From Mycolicibacterium rufum (GTDB lineage Bacteria > Actinomycetota > Actinomycetes > Mycobacteriales > Mycobacteriaceae), in NCBI RefSeq assembly GCF_022374875.2, contig NZ_CP092427.2, positions 2,046,001 through 2,110,000 on the forward strand: 64,000 bases of DNA, in the 5' to 3' direction. The notes below the pieces were generated by a model. The model worked only from the letters and a program-made list of their open reading frames with translations, made no database searches and was not told the origin of the DNA. Shown piece by piece: positions 37,821 to 45,773 of this stretch. Positions within the stretch are counted from its first letter, which is position 1. Each line of letters opens with the position of its first letter. The position numbers and the translations under genes were made by a program.

Positions 37821-38240
37821 ATGGCGACACCAGACCAGACGTCGGATTCGCTGCTCGCAGCGTTGGGCAAGGCACGGATCCCGACGGAGAATCACGACTT
37901 CATCCGAAGGTTGACCGATGCCGTCGGCATCGTCGATTACTTTGCGATCGACTCGTCTGACAAGCCGTATGTGGTAGCCAAGAGACGCGATGGCCGTCCC
38001 GATCTCCACATCCTCTACGGATATACGACCGGGTTCGTCTCTGAGGACGAGGGCGTCCGAATGGCAGGGGGCGGCGGTGCCTGCAGGCCGAGTTCGCGAA
38101 AGGGAACTTGGTACGTCGAGCACCCCGTCAACAACATCCGCTCGGGCACGGAACGCTCCCGCGACATACGACGTCAAGCACCTTTCTGCACCTGCGGGAT
38201 GCAGCTGTCGCTGACCGGGGTCTGTCCCTCCTGCGATTGA
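37821..38240 (+). CDS. Small protein with C-terminal zinc-ribbon
   Basis: A 139-residue protein of unknown function starting at ATG 37821, which has only a weak ribosome-binding site. The body is alpha/beta (IVDYFAIDSSDKPYVVAKRR, LHILYGYTTGFVSED) and the C-terminus has a four-Cys ribbon, PFCTCGMQLSLTGVCPSCD. A second frame with a much better Shine-Dalgarno (GAGAGGAAG before ATG 37745) overlaps the start and encodes 71 residues beginning MSNVASVKPGFWTCCRCQ; I cannot tell whether that is a separate peptide or reflects an error. Divergent from the Cys-rich HNH-like gene. Confidence 0.6.
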   Translation: MATPDQTSDSLLAALGKARIPTENHDFIRRLTDAVGIVDYFAIDSSDKPYVVAKRRDGRPDLHILYGYTTGFVSEDEGVRMAGGGGACRPSSRKGTWYVEHPVNNIRSGTERSRDIRRQAPFCTCGMQLSLTGVCPSCD

Positions 38241-38268
38241 CACGCCCCTGTGGCATCTAGCCTTTTGG

Positions 38269-39924
38269 TCATGCGTCGATGTTGAGCCGCCGCGCCAGAT
38301 CCGGTCCCCCGACCTCCCGAAGGAAGTCCGGATCACCGCAGACCACCAATTGATCTCGGGCGCGGGACAATCCGACATAGAGGCGCTCACGGGAGCGTTC
38401 GAATGCTGACTCCTCGTTCACGACGAGCACGACCGCCCGGCGCTCGAGACCTTTGAATCCGAGCACGTGCCCGTAGAAGACCTGCTCCGCATCCCAGAAG
38501 CTGTCCCAGTACGCGGCGTTGCCCGCCGCTTGCCTTTCGCGCTGCTCGGGGTGACGGCTGCCAGTGGTCAGCAGTGCGACGTCCTCGGGTCGCCAGCCCT
38601 GCTCGAGGAGCGCGTCGACTTCGTCGTCGCCGGCGTCCATCGCGTCTTCGCGCGAACAGGCGACGTACTTGACCGCCGGGCCCTCCCCGCCGAGGAAGCG
38701 CATCGGGTGATCGACCAACGGCTGGAACGCATTCGCGATCTGACGGGTGTTGCGCAGGTTGTGGTCCAGCACGAGCGGCACCAGCGGCACGGGCGGCGAA
38801 CCGTGGCGGTGGAACACCCGCTGCCCCTCATCAGTGAACACGTACAGCCCGCCGGTCTCGTCGTCGCGCAGCGCGGCCAGCAGCGGATCCCACCAGGCGT
38901 CGGCGAAGTCCTGCGCCTCGTCGACGACGATGGCGTCAAACCGGTGGCCTGGATCGAGTTGCGTTGCCAAATCGGTCATCTGGGCCGGCAGGTCTCGCTC
39001 CCAGAACTGTACGGTCTGGTCGGTGCGCAGTGATTCGTCGGGTCCCGCCGGCGCACCCCATGTCTTGCCGAGGTCGTGGAACTCGCCGACGTAGGCCGGC
39101 TGCTGACGCCGATTCCACGTCGCGGTGATGCGCTCCAGGTAGGACGCAAGCCCGTGGGAGTAGCAGACGAGCGCGACGCGCTGCCCGTCGCGCGCCAGCC
39201 GGCGCGCCTGCTCCATCGCGAGGAACGTCTTGCCGCTGCCGGCGCCGCCGCGGATCTCGACGCGGCGCAGCAGCCGGATGGCGTCGAGGATGACCGACTG
39301 ATGTTCGGTGAGAACGTCTGCCGCGTCTTCGTTTTCGAGCGCCCGTGCGACGACGCTGCGCTGCGGCAGACCGCGGCCGCTCAGCGATTCGTTGAGTTCG
39401 GCGATCCCCGCGCGGCTGAGCAGCGGCCGGTCGAGCTCCTGGGCTTGCAGGACCCCGCGCAGCTTGGCGACGATGTCGGCCAGGTCGGTGCGGTCGATGA
39501 CCTTCCACCGCGGACAGTCGGGCAACGCGAAGTCGTCGGGCAGGTCGGTGTTGGGCAGGACAACGACGTGGTCCCAGCGCAGCCGACCCTGGGTCCAGCG
39601 GGGGTCCTTCTCGACGAAGTCGCGCAGGGCGTAGCAGGCCTCGCGGGCCTGACGGACGGGGTCGATCTTGCGCACGTGACCGCGACGCTTGATTCGCCAG
39701 GTTTCTCCGTCGTGCCACACCTCGCCGCCTTTGACCTCGATGCAGACGATGCCGGCGCCCTCGATGGCGACGAAGAAGTCGATCTCGTGGTCTTTGAGGT
39801 GGTCGGTGACGCGCTTGCCGGGAATGACCAGGTCGCCGGGCTCGAGCTGGTCGATCAGAGCCTGCCAGACCCTGCGCTCGGCACCGTTCGCCAGCCGTGG
39901 TGTCTCGGACACGGTGATGGTCAT
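38269..39924 (-). CDS. NERD-domain superfamily 1 DNA helicase
   Basis: A 551-residue protein from ATG 39924 (MTITVSETPRLANGAER); the longer open frame upstream is Arg-rich and rejected. Residues about 10-130 are a NERD nuclease-related domain with a PD-(D/E)xK-like Asp in KDHEIDFFVAIEG and Glu-x-Lys in VCIEVKGGEV. The rest is a UvrD/Rep-type helicase: Walker A RGGAGSGKTFLA, Walker B IVVDEAQDFADAWW, motif IV-like LDHNLRNTRQI, motif V VLGFKGLERRAVVLVV and motif VI RLYVGLSRARDQLVV. NERD-helicase fusions are frequent in defence islands; here it is adjacent to McrBC. It may unwind and nick invading DNA. Confidence 0.88.
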   Translation of the reverse strand: MTITVSETPRLANGAERRVWQALIDQLEPGDLVIPGKRVTDHLKDHEIDFFVAIEGAGIVCIEVKGGEVWHDGETWRIKRRGHVRKIDPVRQAREACYALRDFVEKDPRWTQGRLRWDHVVVLPNTDLPDDFALPDCPRWKVIDRTDLADIVAKLRGVLQAQELDRPLLSRAGIAELNESLSGRGLPQRSVVARALENEDAADVLTEHQSVILDAIRLLRRVEIRGGAGSGKTFLAMEQARRLARDGQRVALVCYSHGLASYLERITATWNRRQQPAYVGEFHDLGKTWGAPAGPDESLRTDQTVQFWERDLPAQMTDLATQLDPGHRFDAIVVDEAQDFADAWWDPLLAALRDDETGGLYVFTDEGQRVFHRHGSPPVPLVPLVLDHNLRNTRQIANAFQPLVDHPMRFLGGEGPAVKYVACSREDAMDAGDDEVDALLEQGWRPEDVALLTTGSRHPEQRERQAAGNAAYWDSFWDAEQVFYGHVLGFKGLERRAVVLVVNEESAFERSRERLYVGLSRARDQLVVCGDPDFLREVGGPDLARRLNIDA

Positions 39925-40453
39925 ACGTCGGCTCCCCCTCGAGTCGTTCCGATGGTAGCGAGGACCGCGGACACGGCGAGGTGACGTGACGAGGCTGGAA
40001 GTAAAAGCTTCCCCGCTAGCCGGCAAGCCTCGTCGGCATGTCTTCGCTCGACTGAGTTCTTTACGCGGTGCTGGGTGTCCAGGTCTCATCGACGGACGGC
40101 AATGGTCTTACTATCTGCCCGTTCCTTAGTGACCTGACTACTCGATCATTGCTGCTCCAATTCAACTCGCGTATCAGGCTGCGCGCAGATGCCGCGAGGC
40201 ACTTGGCGGCGTATGGCATGCACGAACGAACCGATCGGCCAACACATGGCAGCGTGCGCTGGAGGCTGACGTCACTGAATGCTTCTACCGAGTGTGGTGG
40301 CCGAGTATGTGGCATCAATACTCTATGTATTCGTCCGCCCCTGGGTTGATGCCAGCGATGTGCGTTTGCTACATGCTCTCGTTTGGGAACTCAACTTCCT
40401 GGATGCGCACCTTGCCGCGTGTAACAAGCAGCCGGCGTCAGGAGGAGTGAGGC
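39925..40453. other. Gene-free interval before the McrBC operon
   Basis: About 529 bp with lower GC than the surroundings. It should contain the divergent promoters of the helicase and mcrB. Short frames at 40068-40349 and 40279-40476 have no ribosome-binding site and no recognisable product. A strong CAGGAGGAG site at 40438-40446 serves the TTG start of mcrB at 40454. I see no repeats or RNA genes. Confidence 0.45.
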
Positions 40454-42502
40454 TTGAAAATCAGCGAAGCGCTTGACGGCTACCTTCCGAAGCTCAAGGC
40501 CGAGCGGGAGAAGCAAGAGCAGCAACGGGCCGGATTCCTCGAAAGGTTCCCGCGCAGCGTATGGCCTGATCTGCCGCTCGACCGCTACGCGCTCAACACG
40601 CCGGACTACCGTAACAGCTATTCGTACCTCCTCGAATGGGGCACCCCGGACCTCGGAAGCATTTCCGGTGGCAGCGCCAAGAAGCACGTCATCTTCCGCC
40701 GCAACAGCGGCGAGTGGTCGTTCCCGCCCGGTTTCGCCAGCGTCGACACGGCATGGGAAGCACTTCGCTCCGCGTTCATGACGATGTTCGACCTCGCCGA
40801 TCTAGGTGACTGGACCTCCACATCGGAGATCGACATGCTGAGAGGCGCGCGGGTCGTCCGCCTGAAGTCGCTTCATCTGTACTTCCCGGACGACGTACTC
40901 CCCGTGTACAGCCACTCGCACTTAACCCACTTCGCCGGCCTCTTCGGACTCGACACGTCGGGGGACGCCATCGACGTAAACCGCCGGCTCCTCCATCACC
41001 TGGTCGCCTTGCCCGAGCTCAATGGCCAGGACTCGTCGACGCTCGCCCGCGTGCTGTACGCATGGTCACCGCCACCCGGCGCCCGCGTGACGAAGTATTG
41101 GAAGGTCGCACCTGGAGCTCGCGGACGGTTCTGGGACGAATGCCGCGAGGGCAATTACATCTGCGTCGGATGGGACGAGATCGGCGACCTCTCGTTGTTT
41201 GATACCGAAGACGACTTCAAGACGGCTTTCACTGCGGCCTACGCCGACGAGTACAACGGCAATAAGTCGGCGATCACCCAGAAGGCCAAGGAGCTATGGC
41301 GCCTGCGGGAGATGTCCGAGGGGGACAAGATCATTGCGAACCGGGGCACCAGGGAAATTCTCGCGGTGGGCAAGGTCACGGCGGCCGGTTATCAGTATCG
41401 TTCCGAGCGACGCGAATACCACCACACAGTAAACGTCGAGTGGAACCTCGGCGCAGGACGAGTATTGGACGAGCCAGTCAAGCGGTGGGCCACCACGACG
41501 GTGGCGAAGATCCCGGCCACGCATGTCGAACGGCTCCTCAACCCGAATGTCGTCATCACCGAACCAGACGAAGACCCGACGACTACAGCCGAAGACGAAC
41601 CGCGGTACACCAAGTGGAAGAAGATCCTCGACCGCAAAGGCCAACTGATCTTCTACGGTCCCCCCGGCACCGGGAAGACACGGGCGGCCAAAGGCTTCGC
41701 GTCCTGGCTGCTGCGTCAGCACTCGCCGAACGCCACCACGGAGTCACACCTGACCGAGGTGACGTTCCACGCGTCCTACGCCTATGAAGATTTCATCGAA
41801 GGCTTCCGCCCGAAAGCCGGCGAAACCGAGCTGAAGCTGGAACTGCGCGACGGCATCTTCAAGCGGGTCGCAAGCGAGGCCGCCAGCCATCCTGACGAAC
41901 TGCGCATCGTCATCATCGACGAGATCAACCGTGCCGACGTGCCTCGCGTCTTCGGCGAGCTGATGACCGTTCTCGAGATCGGCCGCCGTGGTCAGTCGGT
42001 GACGCTCCCGACCAGCGGTGAGAGACTCACCGTCCCCGAGAATGTCGTGGTACTCGGCACGATGAACACCGCCGACCAAAGCATCCGCTCGCTCGATGCC
42101 GCGCTGCGTCGGCGATTCGGCTTCATCGAACTCATGCCAGATTCTGACCTGTTGGCTGACACCGCCATCGACGAGCTACCGCTCGACCAGTTCTTGACCG
42201 AGCTGAACCAACGTATTGCGCGAGAGGCTGGGCGCGAGCGACAGATCGGCCATTCGTTCTTCCTCGACAACGGCGCACCCATCGAAGCGGCTGAAACCTT
42301 CGGCGAGGTGATCCGCAGTGACATCATCCCGCTACTGCAGGAGATCGCCTACGACGACTACAGCCAGCTCAAGAAGTTCCTCGGCAGCGCGGTCATCGAC
42401 GAAGCCGGCTCACGTCTGACCCCCGTCGTCCTCGACGACGGCCAGCTGGTCGCCGCACTGGCCGATGAGTACAACCTCCAGATCCAATCGATACCGGAAT
42501 GA
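40454..42502 (+). CDS. mcrB: McrB-type modified-DNA restriction ATPase with EVE-like reader domain
   Basis: A 682-residue protein with a TTG start (strong upstream Shine-Dalgarno). Residues 1-200 are a novel N-terminal region. Residues about 210-340 (VTKYWKVAPGARGRFWDECR, EGNYICVGWDEIGDL, MSEGDKIIANRGTREILAVG) look like an EVE domain, a fold that reads modified cytosines. Residues 385-640 are the AAA+ GTPase-like McrB motor: Walker A YGPPGTGKTRAA, IIDEINRADVPRVFGEL, and the family signature LGTMNTADQSIRSLDAALRR. Paired with McrC, it translocates to cleave DNA with modified bases. The stop overlaps the mcrC start. Confidence 0.93.
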   Translation: MKISEALDGYLPKLKAEREKQEQQRAGFLERFPRSVWPDLPLDRYALNTPDYRNSYSYLLEWGTPDLGSISGGSAKKHVIFRRNSGEWSFPPGFASVDTAWEALRSAFMTMFDLADLGDWTSTSEIDMLRGARVVRLKSLHLYFPDDVLPVYSHSHLTHFAGLFGLDTSGDAIDVNRRLLHHLVALPELNGQDSSTLARVLYAWSPPPGARVTKYWKVAPGARGRFWDECREGNYICVGWDEIGDLSLFDTEDDFKTAFTAAYADEYNGNKSAITQKAKELWRLREMSEGDKIIANRGTREILAVGKVTAAGYQYRSERREYHHTVNVEWNLGAGRVLDEPVKRWATTTVAKIPATHVERLLNPNVVITEPDEDPTTTAEDEPRYTKWKKILDRKGQLIFYGPPGTGKTRAAKGFASWLLRQHSPNATTESHLTEVTFHASYAYEDFIEGFRPKAGETELKLELRDGIFKRVASEAASHPDELRIVIIDEINRADVPRVFGELMTVLEIGRRGQSVTLPTSGERLTVPENVVVLGTMNTADQSIRSLDAALRRRFGFIELMPDSDLLADTAIDELPLDQFLTELNQRIAREAGRERQIGHSFFLDNGAPIEAAETFGEVIRSDIIPLLQEIAYDDYSQLKKFLGSAVIDEAGSRLTPVVLDDGQLVAALADEYNLQIQSIPE

Positions 42503-43797
42503 TCGAGCTACCGGAGCACCGGGACGTCGACCACCGGACGCCGACCATCTCGCTCGAAGAGCAGCAGACGATGGCCGACCGCTTGGGGAACCGCTTGACG
42601 GTCACGTGGCTCTCCGACCACCGGGTCAATATCCGATCGTCGTCGTGGGTGGGCACCATCCGGTTGACCCAGGATCTGCGAGTGCGGGTGGTGCCCAAGC
42701 TGGCCGGTGACAGCCTGGGTGTGCTGACAATGCTCGCGATCACCGACGGTAGCGCGCTCGCCGATCTGCCGCAGTACTTCCGGGGGCTGTCCGACAATCC
42801 GAGTGAAGACGCCATCGAACTGTTGTGCCGGCTGGTTGTCACCCATACAGAGAAGGTGTTGGCGCACGGTCTCATTCGCAACTATCGCAGCCATAGTGAC
42901 GATCTGCCGTTCCTGCGAGGACGTCTCGATGCTTACCGTCAGGCCACTGCGCACTTCGGGAAATTCACCGAGTTCGCCTGCGACTACAACGAGTTCGATC
43001 GCGACACCGCCGACAACCACCTGCTGTTGGCCGGTGCTCGGGCGGCACGGCGGGCAGCCGCCAACGCGCGGGTCCGTCGGCGTGCCGCCGACCTCGAGCG
43101 ACGCCTAGCCGATGTGGCGCCGACGATTCCAGATATGCGAGGACTGATCAGGACCAAATTCGTCTACGGTCGCCGCAACGCGCATTACCAGGTCGCACAC
43201 ACATGGTGTCGATCGCTGCTCGAGCTCGGGCGGCTCGAAGATCAGGACAACGCTGCTGAGTCACCGCAAGTCCAGACATTCCTGATCGACATGAACGCCC
43301 TGTTCGAGAAGTTTATAGAGTGGTTGGTCGGGCGTGTTTACCCACGCGGATTCGACGTTCAGACACAGCGGCGCAATCGGTCGCTCATCACCGTGAACGG
43401 TCGCCACCGAAATCCGATCGCGCCGGACATCGTTGTCTTGCAGGGTAGCCAGAGCGCGGCGATCGACGCGAAGTACAAGAAGTACGACGACTGGGATCTG
43501 GCACCGTCCGATTTGTATCAGCTGCTGCTGTACGCGCAGTGTTATACCGGCTTCACTGCCGTGCCGACGTCGTACTTGATCTATCCGTCATCGCGGCGGC
43601 GGTCCTCCCCGATCGCTGTGGAGCTGACGGTGCCGAGCGAACACGGCGCCCGAAAGGTACGGGTGCATGCGATAGGGATTCCCCTCGCCGAGGTTATGAA
43701 CGGGCTTCGAGTCGGCGACGAGGAACCGCTTCGGTGGACCGAAGAGATGCTGCGTGCCGAACTTCCTATGGCGGCTGAAGACGCAGTAGTCGGTTGA
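42499..43797 (+). CDS. mcrC: McrC-type nuclease subunit
   Basis: A 432-residue protein that starts at the ATG overlapping the mcrB stop (ATGA). It has a C-terminal PD-(D/E)xK nuclease with RNPIAPDIVVLQGSQSAAID followed by AKYKKYD (Asp, then Asp-Ala-Lys), and the McrC block HTEKVLAHGLIRNYRSHSDD, where most family members have GLxRxY, then LPFLRGRLDAYRQ. McrC activates and cleaves in complex with McrB on modified DNA. The gene is followed 53 bp later by the hydrolase-like gene in the same direction. Confidence 0.92.
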   Translation: MIELPEHRDVDHRTPTISLEEQQTMADRLGNRLTVTWLSDHRVNIRSSSWVGTIRLTQDLRVRVVPKLAGDSLGVLTMLAITDGSALADLPQYFRGLSDNPSEDAIELLCRLVVTHTEKVLAHGLIRNYRSHSDDLPFLRGRLDAYRQATAHFGKFTEFACDYNEFDRDTADNHLLLAGARAARRAAANARVRRRAADLERRLADVAPTIPDMRGLIRTKFVYGRRNAHYQVAHTWCRSLLELGRLEDQDNAAESPQVQTFLIDMNALFEKFIEWLVGRVYPRGFDVQTQRRNRSLITVNGRHRNPIAPDIVVLQGSQSAAIDAKYKKYDDWDLAPSDLYQLLLYAQCYTGFTAVPTSYLIYPSSRRRSSPIAVELTVPSEHGARKVRVHAIGIPLAEVMNGLRVGDEEPLRWTEEMLRAELPMAAEDAVVG

Positions 43798-43849
43798 TCA
43801 AGGTGAAGTGGAGTATCTCGCGGAAGAACATGCGGCCGGCGCGTGACGA

Positions 43850-45652
43850 ATGGGAGATTTGGTGAGAATCGTTTTCCTGCACGGCATCGGGGACGGTGAT
43901 CCTGGCCTGGTGTGGCTGGAGGGGCTTAATCGCGGACTCGAGCAAGCCGGGCATCCGGCGGTTGACCGGCAGCAGGTGATCGCGCCGGGTTACTCCAACT
44001 GCCTGCGAGGTAGTGGAGGCGATGGTGCCAAATTGCCGCCAGTGACGTACAGGCCGAAAGATGACGGGATCGCGCGCCGCGATTTCGAACGGCGTCAGGC
44101 AAGGGTCCAGCGGTACCTGTCACAGCAGGACGGCGTGCGATCGTTTGGGTTCAAGGCAATGATTCCTGAACCGGTGTGGGCGTTCGCACCTGGTGTAATC
44201 GTCGATCACGTGTCGTTGCTGGACCTCGGCCAGGTCAAGCGGTACATCCGTGACGACAAGGTGCGGGCCTGCGTGCTGACACGGGTGATCGACTACCTGC
44301 CGACTCACGGTGACATCGTTCTCATTGCCCACAGCCTCGGATCAGTGGTCGCTATCGACCTGCTCGATCATCTGCCACCGGATCTTCGCGTGCGTCGATT
44401 CATCACCGTGGGCAGTCCTGCCGCTATCAAAGCTCTGCATGAGGGCAGTGAACGGCTACTCAAAAAGTTCCCGTACGGTCGCGTTGACGATTGGTCGAAC
44501 TTCTTCAGCGGACGGGATATCGTCACCGGTGGGCGGGGCCTGGCGAGCACCTTTCCCGGCGCGCAGGACTTCGAACTGGGCAACGTCAGGGGTCACGGCG
44601 CCGATCTGTACCTCAGCGATCCGGCCGTCGTGAAGCTGATCGCGCACTCGCTGTATCCGACGAAGGACCTCGTTCGCGCCAGCTCAGGTGTCGCGGTGCG
44701 GATGAGCGACGGCGAGGCGTCGACGCTACTGCTCCAGCACTTCGCCAGGGCGGTGGGACGCAATATCAAGGACGGCGAACGCGCCGAACGCTTCCGCGCG
44801 GCTATGCGGATCCTGCGCGACGACCTCGCTGCTCAGTTGGACCAATATGTCGCCTCGGGGCATCTTCTAGCGCCGGAGGTGGAGCAGCTGAGAAACGGTC
44901 GGCTCGCTGAGCTGCCGCATCGGTGGGAGTTGCACGAAGCGATCGGCGAGTTGGTCGTGCTGGCGCTGACCAATTGCGTCGCACCGTACGAAATCGATCC
45001 TGGCGAGGCGCAGGTGAAAGCGCTAGAGGACATCGCCGTCGAACTCGGCTTTCGGCGCCGGATCGGAACGGTGGTCGCCGAGTCACTCGAGGAGGTGCGC
45101 AGTTGTGTGGCCGGGCGAGGAGGCGTGCCGTGGGGTCGGGTACTGACCGCTGCCGCCGGCGTCGCGTTGCTTGCGGCCGGTCCGGTAGGGCTGGCCGTCG
45201 CAGCGCCTGCGGGGGTGTTTGGTGCGGCGGCTATTACCGGAGGCCTCGCAGCCTTCGGGCCGGGCGGGATGGTAGGTGGCTTGGCGATGCTCAGTGGGCT
45301 GGCGGGCGCGGGTGCTGCCACGACGGCGACGGCGGTATCGGGCGGTGCCGGCGGCGCCGGTGCTGCACCGGTCAGCCTGGAGCGGCTCATGATGCAAGTC
45401 GCCATCGAGTACGCCCGCAAGAAGCTCGACCTGCCCTTTGATTCACAACTGTGGTACCAGGTGACCCACTTCGAAGGTCAACTCTCGGCGGTACTGAATC
45501 GGCTTACCGCGTTCAGCGATCCGAAATCGCCGCGGATCGCCCAACTCACCGCGACCCAGGTCGCGGTAAACGCGCTGTTGCGGTTCATGATCGAGAAGGG
45601 CGTGTCTCCGAAGGAGCTGACTGATGGTGAGGCGAGGGCAATCGAAGGGTGA
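43850..45652 (+). CDS. Alpha/beta-hydrolase-like protein with membrane segment, downstream of McrBC
   Basis: A 600-residue protein starting at ATG 43850, or at GTG 43862 if its nearby GGGAG is the true site. The N-terminal about 300 residues contain IVFLHGIGDGDPG and the nucleophile elbow IAHSLGSVVAIDLLDHLPPD, so an alpha/beta-hydrolase with Ser nucleophile near residue 163 is likely. The middle is helical, residues about 425-510 are Gly/Ala-rich hydrophobic (PWGRVLTAAAGVALLAAGPV), probably membrane-inserting, and the C-terminus is helical. Lipase effectors that damage membranes are known in phage defence, so this could be such an effector acting after McrBC; there is no direct proof and the gene may be independent. 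Confidence 0.75.
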   Translation: MGDLVRIVFLHGIGDGDPGLVWLEGLNRGLEQAGHPAVDRQQVIAPGYSNCLRGSGGDGAKLPPVTYRPKDDGIARRDFERRQARVQRYLSQQDGVRSFGFKAMIPEPVWAFAPGVIVDHVSLLDLGQVKRYIRDDKVRACVLTRVIDYLPTHGDIVLIAHSLGSVVAIDLLDHLPPDLRVRRFITVGSPAAIKALHEGSERLLKKFPYGRVDDWSNFFSGRDIVTGGRGLASTFPGAQDFELGNVRGHGADLYLSDPAVVKLIAHSLYPTKDLVRASSGVAVRMSDGEASTLLLQHFARAVGRNIKDGERAERFRAAMRILRDDLAAQLDQYVASGHLLAPEVEQLRNGRLAELPHRWELHEAIGELVVLALTNCVAPYEIDPGEAQVKALEDIAVELGFRRRIGTVVAESLEEVRSCVAGRGGVPWGRVLTAAAGVALLAAGPVGLAVAAPAGVFGAAAITGGLAAFGPGGMVGGLAMLSGLAGAGAATTATAVSGGAGGAGAAPVSLERLMMQVAIEYARKKLDLPFDSQLWYQVTHFEGQLSAVLNRLTAFSDPKSPRIAQLTATQVAVNALLRFMIEKGVSPKELTDGEARAIEG

Positions 45653-45773
45653 CACGTTTCGCTCAGACGCGGGCACCCATTCAAGGTGACGGAGCGATCA
45701 CGAAAACTAGTGGAAACGGGACGCTTTGCAGTCGGCCCGACGGAGGGCGCGATTCATCGGACATCACCCTGCT

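Noticed and set aside
40068..40476. Short overlapping plus-strand frames before mcrB
   Set aside because: No ribosome-binding sites, no recognisable product, and the mcrB start has its own strong site.
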